From assembly GCF_015711015.1 (NCBI RefSeq), contig NZ_CP064653.1, forward strand, positions 3,596,001 through 3,660,000: a DNA stretch of 64,000 nt, in the 5' to 3' direction. Below the pieces are notes generated by a model. That model was not told the origin of the DNA, did not search any database, and saw only the letters and a list, made by a program, of their open reading frames with translations. The translations under genes were made by a program, and so were the position numbers. The stretch comes from Methylomonas sp. LL1. Its GTDB lineage: Bacteria > Pseudomonadota > Gammaproteobacteria > Methylococcales > Methylomonadaceae. Shown here one piece after another: positions 9,295-20,580 of the stretch (positions are counted from its first letter, which is position 1; the number at the start of each line of letters is the position of its first letter).

Positions 9295-10521
9295 TTAAAA
9301 ATTACCTTGAAACCAGTTTTTGATTGTTGACCATAGACTTGCTCCGTCGTCGTTCAAACCTAATGCTCGGCCATGATGGTCCTTGCCATAAATCAGCAAA
9401 CCCACTGCAGTCGAATAAATCGGATTTTGCGCTACATCGGTCAATCCGGACACATGCAGCGGTGTCCCCATTCGAACCGGCATATGGAAAATTTCCTCCG
9501 CCAATTCGGTCAATCCTCGTACTTGCGAACTGCCGCCGGTAATCACCATCCCGGCCGCAATCAAATCTTCGTAACCACTGCGTCTTAACTCAGCCTGCAC
9601 CAGCAGCATCAATTCCTCGTAGCGCGGCTCGACTATCTCCGCCAGATTCTGCGCGGAGATTTTGCGCGGTTCGCGGTCGCCGATACTGGGTACGTCAATC
9701 ATCTGCTGAGGATCGGCCAATTGCGTCAATGCACAAGCATGTTTACGCTTGATGTCCTCGGCATTTTTGGTCGGCGTGCGCAAGGCCACGGCGATGTCGT
9801 TGGTGACTTGGTCGCCGGCAATCGGGATTACCGCCGTGTGTTTGATAGCGCCTTCGGAAAAGATCGCCAGGTCGGTGGTGCCGCCGCCAATGTCGATCAA
9901 GCAAACCCCTAGCTCTTTTTCGTCGTCGGTCAGGACGGCGGAGCAAGAGGCTAGTTGTTCCAGCACGATGTCGTCGACATCCAGTCCGCATTTGCGGATG
10001 CATTTGACGATATTTTGCTCGGCGCTGACGCTGCTGGTGACCATATGAACCTTGGCTTCCAGCCGTATGCCGGACATGCCGATCGGCTCCTTGATGCCTT
10101 CCTGCTGGTCGATTACGAACTCTTGAGGCAGGATATGCAGAATTTTCTGATCGGCCGGAATCGCGACCGCCCGTGCCGAATCGATCACTCGGTCGATGTC
10201 GTGTTGGGTGACTTCCTTTTCCTTGATCGCGACAATGCCGTGCGAATTCAAGCTTTTGATATGGCTGCCGGCGATACCGGCAAACACCGATTTAATCTGG
10301 CAACCGGCCATCAGCTCGGCTTCCTCTATCGCGCGCTGAATTGAATGCACGGTCGATTCCAGATTGACGACGATGCCTTTTTTCAAGCCTTTGGACGGTG
10401 CGGTGCCGATGCCGATGACTTCGATTTCGTCACCGCCTCGGAACTCGCCGACAATAGCAGCCACCTTAGACGTGCCTATGTCCAACCCCACTAATAAATT
10501 TCGATCTGTCTTTTTGGCCAT
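9295..10521 (-). CDS. ftsA: Cell division protein FtsA
   Basis: FtsA is the actin-like ATPase that anchors FtsZ to the inner membrane and recruits later divisome proteins. Phosphate-binding loops are visible as VGLDIGTSKVAAIVG near the N-terminus and CLIDIGGGTTDLAIF near residue 210. The C-terminus SLWSTIKNWFQGNF is the amphipathic membrane-targeting helix. Length 408 is typical. It lies between ftsQ and ftsZ as in other proteobacteria. Confidence 0.97.
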   Translation of the reverse strand: MAKKTDRNLLVGLDIGTSKVAAIVGEFRGGDEIEVIGIGTAPSKGLKKGIVVNLESTVHSIQRAIEEAELMAGCQIKSVFAGIAGSHIKSLNSHGIVAIKEKEVTQHDIDRVIDSARAVAIPADQKILHILPQEFVIDQQEGIKEPIGMSGIRLEAKVHMVTSSVSAEQNIVKCIRKCGLDVDDIVLEQLASCSAVLTDDEKELGVCLIDIGGGTTDLAIFSEGAIKHTAVIPIAGDQVTNDIAVALRTPTKNAEDIKRKHACALTQLADPQQMIDVPSIGDREPRKISAQNLAEIVEPRYEELMLLVQAELRRSGYEDLIAAGMVITGGSSQVRGLTELAEEIFHMPVRMGTPLHVSGLTDVAQNPIYSTAVGLLIYGKDHHGRALGLNDDGASLWSTIKNWFQGNF

Positions 10522-10545
10522 TTTTTTGCTCGATAAGCGTTTAAT

Positions 10546-11283
10546 TCAGGTTTTATTTTTTTGCGCGATTGCTTTCCAATCGATTTCTGTTACTTCCGGT
10601 TTCCAGGTCACCGCATAGCCGTTGGGATAACGGGTATCGACGCTGGCTATCATGGCCAGCTGTTCCTCACCCAGTAAATCCATGGTTTGTAGGAAGCGCT
10701 GCATATTTTCCAGCGGCGCCTTTCTGCCCAGTTGCATCTCCAGGCCATTGGCCAGTTTAATTCGCCACGCCCGCCGGTCGTTGACGTGGAATTCGGCCAA
10801 TTGCAACGATTTATCCTTTAAGACGATGTAAACGCCCTTCATGATTTCCAGCAGTTTCTTTTCCTGACCCTCCGGCCCGGTGATCCATGGCAGATTTTTA
10901 AAATCGGCTATGTCATCCGGAATCAATATATCGCCCTGTTTATTCAGCAGAGCATTTTTTCCCCAGCGTACGATCGGTTTTTGTTCGGTAATCGTGATAT
11001 GCACCGCATCCGGCCATACCCGTTTCACGTCCACTTTTTCCACCAGCGGTAAACTGCTGATCAGATGATGGATGGTATCCATATCGGCGTGGTAAAAACC
11101 CCGCTTCATCTCGGGCGTCAGTGCCTGTTTTAACTTGTCCTTGTTGGTGTACTGAAATGCCCCTTCAATCTTGACATAACGTATCGGTTTGCTGATGGCA
11201 TCCTGGGTATGCAGCTGTCTCCAGCCATACCAGCCGCCTGTCAGAATCAGCAAGCCGAACATGATGACTCTTAATCTCGACAC
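10546..11283 (-). CDS. ftsQ: Cell division protein FtsQ
   Basis: FtsQ is a bitopic inner-membrane protein linking early and late divisome components. One membrane span (about residues 5-20, VIMFGLLILTGGWYGW) follows a very short cytoplasmic tail. The periplasmic POTRA domain begins near IRYVKIEGAFQYTNKDKLKQ, and the FtsQ/DivIB domain includes VEKVDVKRVWPDAVHITITE. Length 245 is normal. It starts one base after the ddl stop, indicating coupling. Confidence 0.93.
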   Translation of the reverse strand: MSRLRVIMFGLLILTGGWYGWRQLHTQDAISKPIRYVKIEGAFQYTNKDKLKQALTPEMKRGFYHADMDTIHHLISSLPLVEKVDVKRVWPDAVHITITEQKPIVRWGKNALLNKQGDILIPDDIADFKNLPWITGPEGQEKKLLEIMKGVYIVLKDKSLQLAEFHVNDRRAWRIKLANGLEMQLGRKAPLENMQRFLQTMDLLGEEQLAMIASVDTRYPNGYAVTWKPEVTEIDWKAIAQKNKT

Positions 11284-11284
11284 C

Positions 11285-12220
11285 TTAACCCGCCATGCTG
11301 GTTTCCAGGATGCGCCAGACCAGTTCGCCGAAATCCACGCCCACGGCTTTGGCCGCCATCGGTACCAGACTATGATCGGTCATGCCGGGCACGGTATTCA
11401 CCTCGATCAATTGCGGGCAATCTTTATCGTCGATAAACACATCCACCCTAGCCCAGCCTTTCACATCCAGACCTTGGCAAGCTTTTAGCGCCAGTGCCCG
11501 CAATTGTTGCTCGCGCTCGGCGCTCAAGCCGCATGGGCAATGATACTGGGTGGTGTTGGCGCGGTATTTGGCGTCGAAATCGTAAAACGTATTTGGCGTT
11601 TCCAGCCGGATTGCCGGCAAGGCCTCGCCGTTTAGAATACCTACCGTGTATTCCTTACCCCGCACCCACTGCTCGGCATAGACGTCGCAACGATATTGCT
11701 TGGCCAGTTGCAACGCGGCCAGCAGTTGGTCGCGGTTATCGGCCTTGCTCATGCCGATGCTGGAGCCTTCCTGAGCCGGTTTGACGATGACCGGAAAATC
11801 TAAGTTTGCAATGCAGGCGTCGATATCTTGTTCGCTTTGCAGCACGAACCATTTGGGGGTGGAAAGCCCCATGCCTTGCCAGCACAGCTTGGTGCGCAGC
11901 TTGTCCATGCTCAGTGCAGAAGCCATTACGCCGGAACCGGTATAAGGCAATCCGAGTACCTCCAACACGGCCTGCAGCACACCGTCCTCGCCGCCACGGC
12001 CATGAATAATGTTGAATACCCGATCGACCTTGACATTGGCCAGAGCGGCTATCGGACTGCCGGTCACATCGATCGCAATCGCATCAATGCCTTGGTTTAT
12101 AAGGGCTTGATAAACCTGATTACCGCTATTCAACGAGATTTCGCGTTCGGCGGCGGAGCCTCCCATCAGAACGGCGACTTTACCGAAATCAGCCGCATTT
12201 TTTATTGTCAATGGTTTCAT
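11285..12220 (-). CDS. ddl: D-alanine--D-alanine ligase
   Basis: This ATP-grasp ligase makes the D-Ala-D-Ala dipeptide of peptidoglycan precursors. Visible signatures are VAVLMGGSAAEREISLNSG at the N-terminus, HGRGGEDGVLQAVLEVLGLPYTGSG with the DdlB-type motif, the ATP-binding FPVIVKPAQEGSSIGMSK, and the magnesium site LIEVNTVPGMTDHSLVPMAA. Length 311 fits DdlB. It overlaps murB by four bases and sits in the dcw cluster between murB and ftsQ, the usual DdlB position. Confidence 0.96.
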   Translation of the reverse strand: MKPLTIKNAADFGKVAVLMGGSAAEREISLNSGNQVYQALINQGIDAIAIDVTGSPIAALANVKVDRVFNIIHGRGGEDGVLQAVLEVLGLPYTGSGVMASALSMDKLRTKLCWQGMGLSTPKWFVLQSEQDIDACIANLDFPVIVKPAQEGSSIGMSKADNRDQLLAALQLAKQYRCDVYAEQWVRGKEYTVGILNGEALPAIRLETPNTFYDFDAKYRANTTQYHCPCGLSAEREQQLRALALKACQGLDVKGWARVDVFIDDKDCPQLIEVNTVPGMTDHSLVPMAAKAVGVDFGELVWRILETSMAG

Positions 12221-13107
12221 GCTTTTTCACCTACGCGGCAGACTTCGGTTTGCAGGCTGATGCCAAATTGAGTCCGCACCTGAGTTTGAATATGTTCGAT
12301 CAAGGTTTCGATGTCGGCGGCCGTGGCGCTACCCCGGTTTTCGATAAAATTGGCGTGTTTTTCCGATACCACCGCTCCGCCCACGGCAAAGCCTTTCAAG
12401 CCGCAAGCCTCGATCAGTCGGGCCGCATAATCGCCGGGTGGATTTTTAAATACCGAGCCGCAGGTCGGTTTATTGGTGGGCTGGCTGGTGTTGCGTTTTT
12501 CCAGCAAGGCCTTGATATGTTGCTGGCTGGCTTCGCTGTCGCCCTTTTTTAAGGTCAGTTGCGCCGACAAAAACCATTCGTTATCCAGGCCTTTCACCGA
12601 ACGGTAAGCGACGTCGAACTCCTGCTTACCGCGCAAAATCACTTCGCCGCTTTGGTTGATCATCTCCACCCGGTCGACGATGCTCCAGGTTTCGCCGCCG
12701 AAGGCGCCGGCGTTCATTTTCAGCGCGCCGCCCATGGTGCCGGGGATGCCGGCTAAAAACTCGGCGCCGGTCAGCCCCAAATCGCTGCAAAACCTTGCCA
12801 CATGGGCGCAGGGTACGCCGGCTTCGACATAGACTCGTTCGGAGTCGATCAGACGCATATCTTTCAGCCGGCCACGGGTGTTGATGACTATGCCGCGGAT
12901 GCCGCCGTCGCGAACCAATAAATTGCTGCCTAGCCCTATCCAGAACAATGATTGGTCTTCCGGCAAGCTTGCGATGAATTCGATTAAATCGGCTTTGTCG
13001 TCGGGGATATACATCTGTTGCGCGGGGCCGCCAACCCGCCAGCTGGTGTATTTCGCCAACGGTTCGTTGTTCAACAAGGTGCCTTTCAATGCAATCTCGG
13101 CCATCAT
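12217..13107 (-). CDS. murB: UDP-N-acetylenolpyruvoylglucosamine reductase MurB
   Basis: MurB reduces the enolpyruvyl group to make UDP-MurNAc, using FAD and NADPH. FAD-binding segments include the [15 protein letters not shown] region and [38 protein letters not shown] and [19 protein letters not shown] carry the catalytic-site residues, including the serine in CGSVFKNP. Length 296 fits the shorter type of MurB. Both ends overlap neighbours by four bases (murC upstream, ddl downstream). Confidence 0.96.
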   Translation of the reverse strand: MMAEIALKGTLLNNEPLAKYTSWRVGGPAQQMYIPDDKADLIEFIASLPEDQSLFWIGLGSNLLVRDGGIRGIVINTRGRLKDMRLIDSERVYVEAGVPCAHVARFCSDLGLTGAEFLAGIPGTMGGALKMNAGAFGGETWSIVDRVEMINQSGEVILRGKQEFDVAYRSVKGLDNEWFLSAQLTLKKGDSEASQQHIKALLEKRNTSQPTNKPTCGSVFKNPPGDYAARLIEACGLKGFAVGGAVVSEKHANFIENRGSATAADIETLIEHIQTQVRTQFGISLQTEVCRVGEKA

Positions 13108-14534
13108 GCCAAAGCCTCCGTCAGTTTTTGCGGTAATTCGGCGGCGATTTGGCCGACATTGCCGGCGCCCATGGTCAGAATCACATCGTCCTTATGCACG
13201 ATGCCGGCCAGGATAGTCGGCAGGTCTTCGCGATTTTGTACAAATACCGGATCGACCTGGCCGCGGATTCGGATCGAGCGGCTCAAGGCTTTGCCGTCGG
13301 CGCCGGTAATCGGTGCTTCGCCGGCGGAGTACACATCCAATAAGATCAGCACATCGACGCCGGATAATACTTCGACGAAATCCTCGAATAAGTCGCGGGT
13401 TCGGGTGTAGCGGTGCGGTTGAAATACCACCACTTTGCGCCTATCGGGCCAGGCCTGGCGCAGGGCTTCCAGCGTCGCCGCCAGTTCCCGCGGATGGTGG
13501 CCGTAATCGTCGACCAGGGTCAATTGGCCGCCATCGAAATTGAGATCGCCGTTGATCTGGAACCGCCGGCCCACGCCCTTGAATTCGTTCAAGCTTTTGA
13601 CGATGGCCGCATCATCAACCCCCAAGGTGGTGGCGATGGTAATCGCCGCCAGCGCATTCAGCATGTTGTGCCAACCCGGCAGATTCAGCGTGACTTTCAA
13701 GGGTGGTAGATCGCCCCAGCGCAGCACCGTGAAATGGGTGCGCAGACCGTCCTGCTTGATGTCGACCGCGCGAACATCGGCGTAACTGCTGACACCATAG
13801 GTTTTGATCGGCTTGGATACGTTGGGCAGTACATCGCAAACGCCAGGATCGTCGATGCACATCACCGCCAGCCCGTAAAACGGCAATTGATGCAGGAATT
13901 TGAGGAAGGTATCCTTCAAGCGGTCGTAGCTGCCGCCATAGGTTTCCATGTGATCCTGGTCGATGTTGGTGACGATGGCCATCATCGGTTGCAGAAAAAG
14001 AAACGACGCATCGCTCTCGTCGGCCTCGGCCACCAGATATTTGCCCAAGCCCAGTTTGGCATTGGCGCCGGCGCTGTTCAGGCGTCCGCCGATCACGAAG
14101 GTCGGATCCAGGCCGCCCTCGGCCAGCATCATCGTGGTCAGACTGGTGGTCGTGGTTTTGCCGTGGGTTCCGGCAACGGCGATGCCGAAGCGGAAGCGCA
14201 TCAGTTCGGCCAGCATTTCGGCGCGTGGGATTACCGGAATACGGTTTTCATAGGCCGTGGTAATTTCGGGGTTGGTGCGATCGACGGCGGTGGAGGTGAC
14301 CACCACGTCGACATTGGCCACATTTTCGGCTTTGTGGTCGAAATAAACTTTGACCCCCATGCCTTCCAGCCTATCGGTAACGGAGGAAGCCTTGATGTCC
14401 GAGCCGGATACGCTATAGCCGAGGTTGGATAGAACTTCGGCAATCCCACTCATGCCGGTGCCGCCGATGCCGACGAAATGGATTTTATCGATGCTGCCGA
14501 GTGCCTGGGCAGGGTGAGTTAGCGGGCGGTTCAT
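13104..14534 (-). CDS. murC: UDP-N-acetylmuramate--L-alanine ligase MurC
   Basis: MurC adds L-alanine to UDP-MurNAc. The N-terminal Rossmann motif [17 protein letters not shown] and the ATP-binding loop [12 protein letters not shown] are present, followed by the EADESDASF and DDYGHHPRE motifs of Mur ligases. The start at 14534 ([10 protein letters not shown]) is preferred; it overlaps the murG stop by four bases, whereas the longer frame extends into murG without homology. Length is about 476 residues. Confidence 0.96.
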   Translation of the reverse strand: MNRPLTHPAQALGSIDKIHFVGIGGTGMSGIAEVLSNLGYSVSGSDIKASSVTDRLEGMGVKVYFDHKAENVANVDVVVTSTAVDRTNPEITTAYENRIPVIPRAEMLAELMRFRFGIAVAGTHGKTTTTSLTTMMLAEGGLDPTFVIGGRLNSAGANAKLGLGKYLVAEADESDASFLFLQPMMAIVTNIDQDHMETYGGSYDRLKDTFLKFLHQLPFYGLAVMCIDDPGVCDVLPNVSKPIKTYGVSSYADVRAVDIKQDGLRTHFTVLRWGDLPPLKVTLNLPGWHNMLNALAAITIATTLGVDDAAIVKSLNEFKGVGRRFQINGDLNFDGGQLTLVDDYGHHPRELAATLEALRQAWPDRRKVVVFQPHRYTRTRDLFEDFVEVLSGVDVLILLDVYSAGEAPITGADGKALSRSIRIRGQVDPVFVQNREDLPTILAGIVHKDDVILTMGAGNVGQIAAELPQKLTEALA

Positions 14535-15595
14535 GGCTTGGCCTCCGCGATGCAAAGGTCGGCAACGGTTTCGGTGGCCGTTAATCGAGCTAGGTTTTTG
14601 GCGGCCCGGCTCATGGATGTCAATGATGTCATGGTATGTTCTATGGCCTTGCGCAAATTTTCGGCATTCAATTGGGGTTGCGGTAATAACAGGGCGGCTC
14701 CGGCTTCACTCAAGTAACGGGCGTTAGCGGTTTGATGGTCGTCAATTGCGTGTAATAGAGGCACAAAAATCGCAGGTAAGCCGCAAGCGGCTACTTCACT
14801 GACGGTCATCGCTCCAGCCCTGCATATAATTAAATCGGCCCATTGATAGACTTCCGCCATATGTTCGATGAAGGCCAAAACCTCGGCTTTCAGCCCCAGA
14901 GCTTGATAGCGTTCGGCGACCTCCGGCCGCATTTCGGTGCCGGTCTGGTGTTTGATGTCCAAATTTTTCAGGCCGGCCAAGGCTTCCGGTACGTTATCGT
15001 TCAATACTTTGGCGCCCTGGCTGCCGCCCAGCACCAGAATCCTCAAGTTGCGCTCCGAATCGGGCCGCCATTCGGATTTTTCCGGCAGTCCGATAAAGGC
15101 TTTGCGCAACGGATTGCCGGTACGGATCGCGTTGAATGATACCGGGAAACTGTCCGGAAAGGCTTCCAGCACCTTACTAGCGGCCAGTTTTACCAGCCAT
15201 CGGTTGGTGGTGCCGGGGATACGGTTTTGTTCATGCACCACCAGCGGTATACCCAGCCATTTGGCCATCAATCCGCCTGGGCCGGCGACGAAACCGCCCA
15301 TGCCCAGCACGACATTCGGTTGGCGGCGGCGCAAAATCCCATGCGCCTGGATGCAGGCCTGCAGTAAACGTAATACCGAGGATAGTTTCGACAGCAGGCC
15401 CTTGCCGCGCATACCCTCCACCGCCAGCCAGTCGATTTCGAATCCGTTAGCGGGTACCACCCGGCTTTCAAGGCCCTTACGGGTGCCCAGCCAGCTGACT
15501 TGCCAGCCGCGCGCGCGAAGTTCCTCGGCCACCGCCAGAGCAGGAAATACATGCCCACCGGTGCCGCCAGCCATAATCACTATACGCCCACTCAT
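14531..15595 (-). CDS. murG: UDP-GlcNAc:lipid I GlcNAc transferase MurG
   Basis: MurG transfers GlcNAc onto lipid I to make lipid II on the cytoplasmic membrane face. The glycine-rich [20 protein letters not shown] loop marks the GT-B fold N-terminus. The C-terminal donor site includes [14 protein letters not shown] and [20 protein letters not shown]. Length 354 is typical. It overlaps ftsW and murC by four bases each. Confidence 0.96.
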   Translation of the reverse strand: MSGRIVIMAGGTGGHVFPALAVAEELRARGWQVSWLGTRKGLESRVVPANGFEIDWLAVEGMRGKGLLSKLSSVLRLLQACIQAHGILRRRQPNVVLGMGGFVAGPGGLMAKWLGIPLVVHEQNRIPGTTNRWLVKLAASKVLEAFPDSFPVSFNAIRTGNPLRKAFIGLPEKSEWRPDSERNLRILVLGGSQGAKVLNDNVPEALAGLKNLDIKHQTGTEMRPEVAERYQALGLKAEVLAFIEHMAEVYQWADLIICRAGAMTVSEVAACGLPAIFVPLLHAIDDHQTANARYLSEAGAALLLPQPQLNAENLRKAIEHTMTSLTSMSRAAKNLARLTATETVADLCIAEAKP

Positions 15596-16761
15596 CGCTG
15601 TACGCCCTTGACGTTGCTTTTATGCAGTTCGGTCACTTCGTAATGAATCCGAAACAGTACCGCCATTGCGCCGCACATAATGATCATGCTGCCGCCGCCG
15701 TAACTCATCAGCGGTAGGGTCAACCCCTTGGTGGGTAGGATGCCCATGTTGACGCCCATGTTGACGAAGGATTGAAAGCCGAACCAGATCGACAATCCAT
15801 AAGCCACTAGCGCGGAAAACCTTTCCCCGGCTTGTTCGGCTTGTTCGCCGATGGCAAAGCCTCTGACGACCAGCGCGGTGAACAGGCCGATCACCAGTAC
15901 CACGCCGATCAGCCCCAGTTCTTCGCCGAGTACCGAAAACAGAAAGTCGGTGTGGGCTTCGGGCAGATAAAACAGTTTTTGCAGGCCATTGCCCAAACCG
16001 ACGCCGGAAAATTCGCCACGGCCGAACGAAATCAAGGCCTGGGTTAGCTGATAGCCGCTATCCTTGGCGTGTTCCCACGGATCGATGAAGCCGGTTATGC
16101 GCTTCAGACGGTAGGGCGAGGTATAGGCCAGTATCGCCGCGGCACTTGAAACCAAGCTTACCAACACCACGAACGGCGATAAACGCGCTCCGCCCAGGAA
16201 CATCATGCCCATGGCGATGATCAAAATTACCACTGCCGAACCGAAATCAGGCTCCAGCAGCAGCAGGATGCAGGCTACTGAAAACAACATCAACGGACGC
16301 ATCAAACCGAAGATGGAATAGCGGACATGATCGCTATGGCGGGTGATGTAGCCGGCCATGTAAATCACCGAGATAAATTTCATCACTTCCGAAACCTGAA
16401 TCCGCATGCCCAGTAGCGATAGCCAACGGGTGCTGCCGTTGACCTTGACGCCGACGCCGGGGAGTAGCACCACCAACAGTAACACCAAGCCGGCGATGAA
16501 TAATGGTTGTCCGATCCGGTGCCAATGTTTCATTGGGATAGCCAGAATCGCGGCGGCAAACATCAGTCCCAGGATAATATGTACCAGTTGCTTGAACGGG
16601 TAGTAGGATACGTCGTCGGCCATTTTTACCCCCAAGTGCATGGAGGATGAAGCCACCATCACAAAGCCTATGCCGAGAAGGCACAGACAGGTGGTCAGCA
16701 AGGCTTGATCGATATGAAACCGATGGCTTGGCCGGGATTTGGCGGGTGCTGTTGACGCCAT
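15592..16761 (-). CDS. ftsW: Septal peptidoglycan glycosyltransferase FtsW (SEDS family)
   Basis: FtsW is the SEDS-family polymerase of septal peptidoglycan, working with FtsI. About ten membrane segments are evident across 389 residues. Conserved stretches include LGMRIQVSEVMKFISVIYMA, DFGSAVVILIIAMGMMFLGG and the late GILPTKGLTLPLMSYGGGS. The N-terminal cytoplasmic tail is about 20 residues. Its start overlaps the last base of the murD stop. Confidence 0.96.
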   Translation of the reverse strand: MASTAPAKSRPSHRFHIDQALLTTCLCLLGIGFVMVASSSMHLGVKMADDVSYYPFKQLVHIILGLMFAAAILAIPMKHWHRIGQPLFIAGLVLLLVVLLPGVGVKVNGSTRWLSLLGMRIQVSEVMKFISVIYMAGYITRHSDHVRYSIFGLMRPLMLFSVACILLLLEPDFGSAVVILIIAMGMMFLGGARLSPFVVLVSLVSSAAAILAYTSPYRLKRITGFIDPWEHAKDSGYQLTQALISFGRGEFSGVGLGNGLQKLFYLPEAHTDFLFSVLGEELGLIGVVLVIGLFTALVVRGFAIGEQAEQAGERFSALVAYGLSIWFGFQSFVNMGVNMGILPTKGLTLPLMSYGGGSMIIMCGAMAVLFRIHYEVTELHKSNVKGVQR

Positions 16762-18128
16762 CAGATCAGCTCCAATACGGCTTCGGCAAATTTATTGCCT
16801 CTATCCGCGTAACTCTTATATTGATCGAGGCTGGCGCAGGCGGGCGACAGCAGAACGCTATCACCCGTCGCGGCTAAACCGGCGGCCATTTTTACCGCTT
16901 CTTTCATGTTGCCGGCAAAATGGGTAGGCACGCAATTATTCAAGGCTTGATCGATCAGGGGCGCATCCTTGCCCATCAAAATGACGGCCTTGGTTTTGTC
17001 CTTGATGATGGGGGCCAGTTCGGCCATATCGGCGCCCTTGCCGTCGCCGCCCGCTATCAGGATGACTTTTCGGCTATAGCCCTGTAATGCCGCAATGCAG
17101 GCGCCGATATTGGTGGCCTTGGAATCGTTGACCCAGCGCACGCCAGCAATTTCCGCTACTTTTTGCATGCGGTGCGGCAATCCCTTGAATTTTTTCAGAG
17201 CCCGGCACATGGCGTTCATGTCCATGCCGGCCGCATGCCCCAGCGCCAGCGCAGCCAGGGCATTGGCGATGTTATGGCTACCTTCCAGATTCAACTCGTC
17301 GGCGTTCATCAACACGGCATTACCCATCATCAGTTGCTCGACTTCGCCGCCGCATTTCAGATAAAAATCGGCTGTTTGTTGTACCGAAAAGCTAAAGCAG
17401 GTTCTGTGGTTGTCCCGCATGGCCATGACCGCCGGATCGTCGGCGTTCAGTATCATCGCGCCGTCGCCTCGGAATATGCGCTGCTTTTCGTGCGCGTAAC
17501 CGGCCATGCCATCGTGGCGATCCAGATGATCGGCGCTTAAATTTAATACCGTGGCGGCCTTGGCATTCAGCGCCGTGGTGCGTTCCAGTTGGAAGCTGGA
17601 CAGTTCCAACACGTATAAGTCGGCTTCCTGTTGCAGCAAATCCAGCGCCGGAGTGCCGAGATTGCCGCCGATGGCGGTTTTGATGCCGGCCGCATTGCCC
17701 ATGTCGCCCAGCATGGTGGTTACCGTGCTTTTGCCGTTGGAACCGGTGATGGCGATAATCGGTTTGTCGGTGGCGCAAGCGAACAGATCAATGTCGCTCA
17801 ATACGGTGACACCGGCTTGCATGGCCTTGTGTATGGCTTTTTCGTTCAGCGAAACGCCCGGACTAACCAATAAATGAGTGGCGACATCAAAGGCCGATTG
17901 GTCGAAACCGCCGGAAAACACCGGCACATCCGGCATTTGTTCGCGCAGGCTATCGATTCGCGGCGGATTTCTGCGGCTGTCGATCACGGCGAATTTGATC
18001 GGCGTGTTTTGTAAAAATTGAGCGGCCGAATATCCGGTCGCGCCCAGGCCGACGATCAGCAGCCGGGCATTGGCTGGCTCCAGCTTGAAATGGGTTTGCA
18101 GATTGCCGAGTAGCGCGCTGGTATCCAT
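16761..18128 (-). CDS. murD: UDP-N-acetylmuramoylalanine--D-glutamate ligase MurD
   Basis: MurD adds D-glutamate to UDP-MurNAc-L-Ala. The ATP-binding loop ITGSNGKSTVTTMLGDM and the Mur-ligase motif WVNDSKATN are present, along with ADHLDRHDGMAGYAHEKQRI. The start at 18128 (MDTSALLGNLQT) is chosen; the longer open frame runs into mraY. With that start the gene lies two bases after the mraY stop. Length is 455 residues, typical of the family. Confidence 0.96.
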   Translation of the reverse strand: MDTSALLGNLQTHFKLEPANARLLIVGLGATGYSAAQFLQNTPIKFAVIDSRRNPPRIDSLREQMPDVPVFSGGFDQSAFDVATHLLVSPGVSLNEKAIHKAMQAGVTVLSDIDLFACATDKPIIAITGSNGKSTVTTMLGDMGNAAGIKTAIGGNLGTPALDLLQQEADLYVLELSSFQLERTTALNAKAATVLNLSADHLDRHDGMAGYAHEKQRIFRGDGAMILNADDPAVMAMRDNHRTCFSFSVQQTADFYLKCGGEVEQLMMGNAVLMNADELNLEGSHNIANALAALALGHAAGMDMNAMCRALKKFKGLPHRMQKVAEIAGVRWVNDSKATNIGACIAALQGYSRKVILIAGGDGKGADMAELAPIIKDKTKAVILMGKDAPLIDQALNNCVPTHFAGNMKEAVKMAAGLAATGDSVLLSPACASLDQYKSYADRGNKFAEAVLELI

Positions 18129-18130
18129 GA

Positions 18131-19213
18131 CTATCTCAGTTTTAAGGTGGCCAGGCCGATTAACACCAGGATTACTGAAATGATCCAGAAGCGGACGATA
18201 ATGCGCGGTTCCGGCCAACCTTTCAATTCGTAGTGGTGGTGGATGGGTGCCATCAGGAATACCCGTTTCTTGCGGGTCTTGTAGGAGCCGACCTGGATGA
18301 TCACCGATATGGTTTCCATCACAAAAATACCACCCATGATCACCAGCACCACTTCTTGTCTGACTAGAACCGCCACGATGCCGAGCGCGGCACCTAAAGC
18401 CAGAGCGCCGACGTCGCCCATGAATACCATGGCCGGATAGGCGTTAAACCATAAAAAACCCAGGCCGGAACCGACCAATGCTCCGCAAAAGACTACCAGT
18501 TCGCCGGCTTTCGGGATATGCGGGATGGCCAGGTATTGCGAGAAATTAACGTGGCCGGACAGGTAGGCAAAAATCGCCAGCGCTGCGGCGATCATCACGG
18601 TCGGCATGATCGCCAAACCGTCCAGGCCGTCGGTTAGGTTAACGGCGTTGCTGGAACCGACGATGACAAAGTAAGTCAGCACCACATAGCCCCAACCCAT
18701 ATTCAAAATAACGTTTTTGAAAAACGGTACGATAAATTGAGTTTCGGCCGCGACTTGCGCGGTTTTATATAGATAAATTGCGGCACCCAGGGCTACGACC
18801 GATTGCCAGAAATATTTGGCCTTGGCCGAAAGGCCGTCGCTGTTACCGAGCAGGACTTTTTTGTAATCGTCGATAAAGCCGATCACGCCATGGGCCAGAG
18901 TCACCAGTAACACCACCCATATATAGCGGTTGCTTAAATCCGCGCATAACAAGGTGCTGATGGCGACCGCAAACAGTATCATCGTACCGCCCATGGTAGG
19001 CGTGCCGGATTTGGATAAATGGCTTTGCGGACCGTCGTCGCGCACGCTTTGGCCGATTTTTTGACGGGTCAACTTGTCGATCATGATCGGGCCGATGACG
19101 AACGAAATGATCAGTGCGGTCAAAATGCCTAAGATGGCGCGAAAGGTCAGGTAATTCAATACCCTGAAGCCACTGTCCAGGCTGATTAAAAAGTCTGCGA
19201 GTAAAAGTAACAT
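18131..19213 (-). CDS. mraY: Phospho-N-acetylmuramoyl-pentapeptide transferase MraY
   Basis: MraY makes lipid I from UDP-MurNAc-pentapeptide and undecaprenyl phosphate in the inner membrane. About ten membrane segments are visible in 360 residues. Active-site motifs are [30 protein letters not shown] and the triple-histidine loop [13 protein letters not shown]. It overlaps the murF stop by one base. Confidence 0.97.
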   Translation of the reverse strand: MLLLLADFLISLDSGFRVLNYLTFRAILGILTALIISFVIGPIMIDKLTRQKIGQSVRDDGPQSHLSKSGTPTMGGTMILFAVAISTLLCADLSNRYIWVVLLVTLAHGVIGFIDDYKKVLLGNSDGLSAKAKYFWQSVVALGAAIYLYKTAQVAAETQFIVPFFKNVILNMGWGYVVLTYFVIVGSSNAVNLTDGLDGLAIMPTVMIAAALAIFAYLSGHVNFSQYLAIPHIPKAGELVVFCGALVGSGLGFLWFNAYPAMVFMGDVGALALGAALGIVAVLVRQEVVLVIMGGIFVMETISVIIQVGSYKTRKKRVFLMAPIHHHYELKGWPEPRIIVRFWIISVILVLIGLATLKLR

Positions 19214-20580
19214 TATGCCGCTCTGAAGTTGTCTACTAGCGCCGCCACTACATTTTCCATTTTTTGGGCGCGCGAGCCCTTAACCAAAATAATTTCCTGG
19301 CCGGTAATCGCCTGGTTCAAGGTGTTGATTAACTGTTCCTGAGTGTCGAAAAATTGGCCATTGTCGCCAAAATTATTCACGGTGTATCGCGCCAACTCGC
19401 CGGTGGCGAACAGGCGTTGTACCGGAATGGCTTTGATCATATCGCCCATCTGGGCGTGGATGGCCGGGCTGTCGTTACCGAGTTCACCGAAGGCTCCTAG
19501 TGCCAGCCAAATCGGCTGTTGGCAATGGCTGACGGCTGTCAGGGCGGCTTTTAACGAAGCCGGATTAGCGTTATAGGTGTCGTCGATGACGAGATTATTT
19601 TTACGGCCTTGCAGGGCTTGCATGCGGCCGGTGACCGGTTTCATTTGTTCCAATCCGCGTTTTATGTCAGCTAACCCGATGCCGAATTGCATGGCTACCG
19701 CCGCCGCCGCCAACGCATTTTTTACGTTGTGTTCGCCGGCCAGGTTCAATTGAATGCCCAGGCTCTCGGTTTTGGTTTTTAAATCGAATCGGGTGGTAAA
19801 GCCTTGTTGATCCAGTTGCGCGATGATGTTTTCGGCACGGACGTCCGCCGCTGCGTCAAAGCCGAAGCTGGCGTGTTTACGCTGGCCGACTTTTTCCTCC
19901 AGCCAAAAATCGTAGAACGGATCGTCGCGGTTTAATACCGCCGTACCCTCGGGACTCAGGCTTTCGATGATTTCGGCCTTGGTGTTGGCGACGCCGCTAA
20001 TGTCGCCAAAGCCTTCGATATGTGCCTGGCCGACATTGGTAATTACGCAGACATCGGCTTGCGCGTAGCGGCTGGTGTAGGCAATTTCGCCTGGGTGGTT
20101 GGCGCCCATTTCAATGACGGCATATCCGTGGCTTTGGTCCAGGCGCAGCAAAGTCAGGGGGACACCGATGTCGTTATTTAAATTACCCTGGGTAAATAAG
20201 GTGTTGCCCTGGGTGGCAAATATGGCCGCAATCATTTCCTTGACGCTGGTCTTGCCGTTGCTGCCCGTGACGCCGGCGATTTTCACCGCTAACCGTTTAC
20301 GCCAGTAACCGGCCAATTCCGCTAACGCAAGATGGGTGTCCTTGACTCGAATTTGCGGCAACGGGCTGGATAAAGGCTGGCTGACTAGAATCGCCGCCGC
20401 TCCGGCTTGCTCGGCTTTGCCGACAAAGTCGTGACCATCGAAATGTTGGCCTTTGATCGCGATGTACAAATCGCCGCTGTTCAGCGTGCGCGTATCGATA
20501 CCCACTCCGGTTACGGTCAGGTCGTTGCCGATCAGGGTGCCTTGCACGGCTTGGGCAATGTCGCTGAGTTGCAATTTCAT
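19213..20580 (-). CDS. murF: UDP-MurNAc-tripeptide--D-alanyl-D-alanine ligase MurF
   Basis: MurF adds the D-Ala-D-Ala dipeptide to the muramyl tripeptide. The ATP loop is [20 protein letters not shown], with the later Mur motif [12 protein letters not shown] and [16 protein letters not shown]. The start at 20580 ([10 protein letters not shown]) gives a four-base overlap with the murE stop and matches the family N-terminus; an ATG 15 bases further upstream is in frame but less likely. Length is 455 residues. Confidence 0.96.
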   Translation of the reverse strand: MKLQLSDIAQAVQGTLIGNDLTVTGVGIDTRTLNSGDLYIAIKGQHFDGHDFVGKAEQAGAAAILVSQPLSSPLPQIRVKDTHLALAELAGYWRKRLAVKIAGVTGSNGKTSVKEMIAAIFATQGNTLFTQGNLNNDIGVPLTLLRLDQSHGYAVIEMGANHPGEIAYTSRYAQADVCVITNVGQAHIEGFGDISGVANTKAEIIESLSPEGTAVLNRDDPFYDFWLEEKVGQRKHASFGFDAAADVRAENIIAQLDQQGFTTRFDLKTKTESLGIQLNLAGEHNVKNALAAAAVAMQFGIGLADIKRGLEQMKPVTGRMQALQGRKNNLVIDDTYNANPASLKAALTAVSHCQQPIWLALGAFGELGNDSPAIHAQMGDMIKAIPVQRLFATGELARYTVNNFGDNGQFFDTQEQLINTLNQAITGQEIILVKGSRAQKMENVVAALVDNFRAA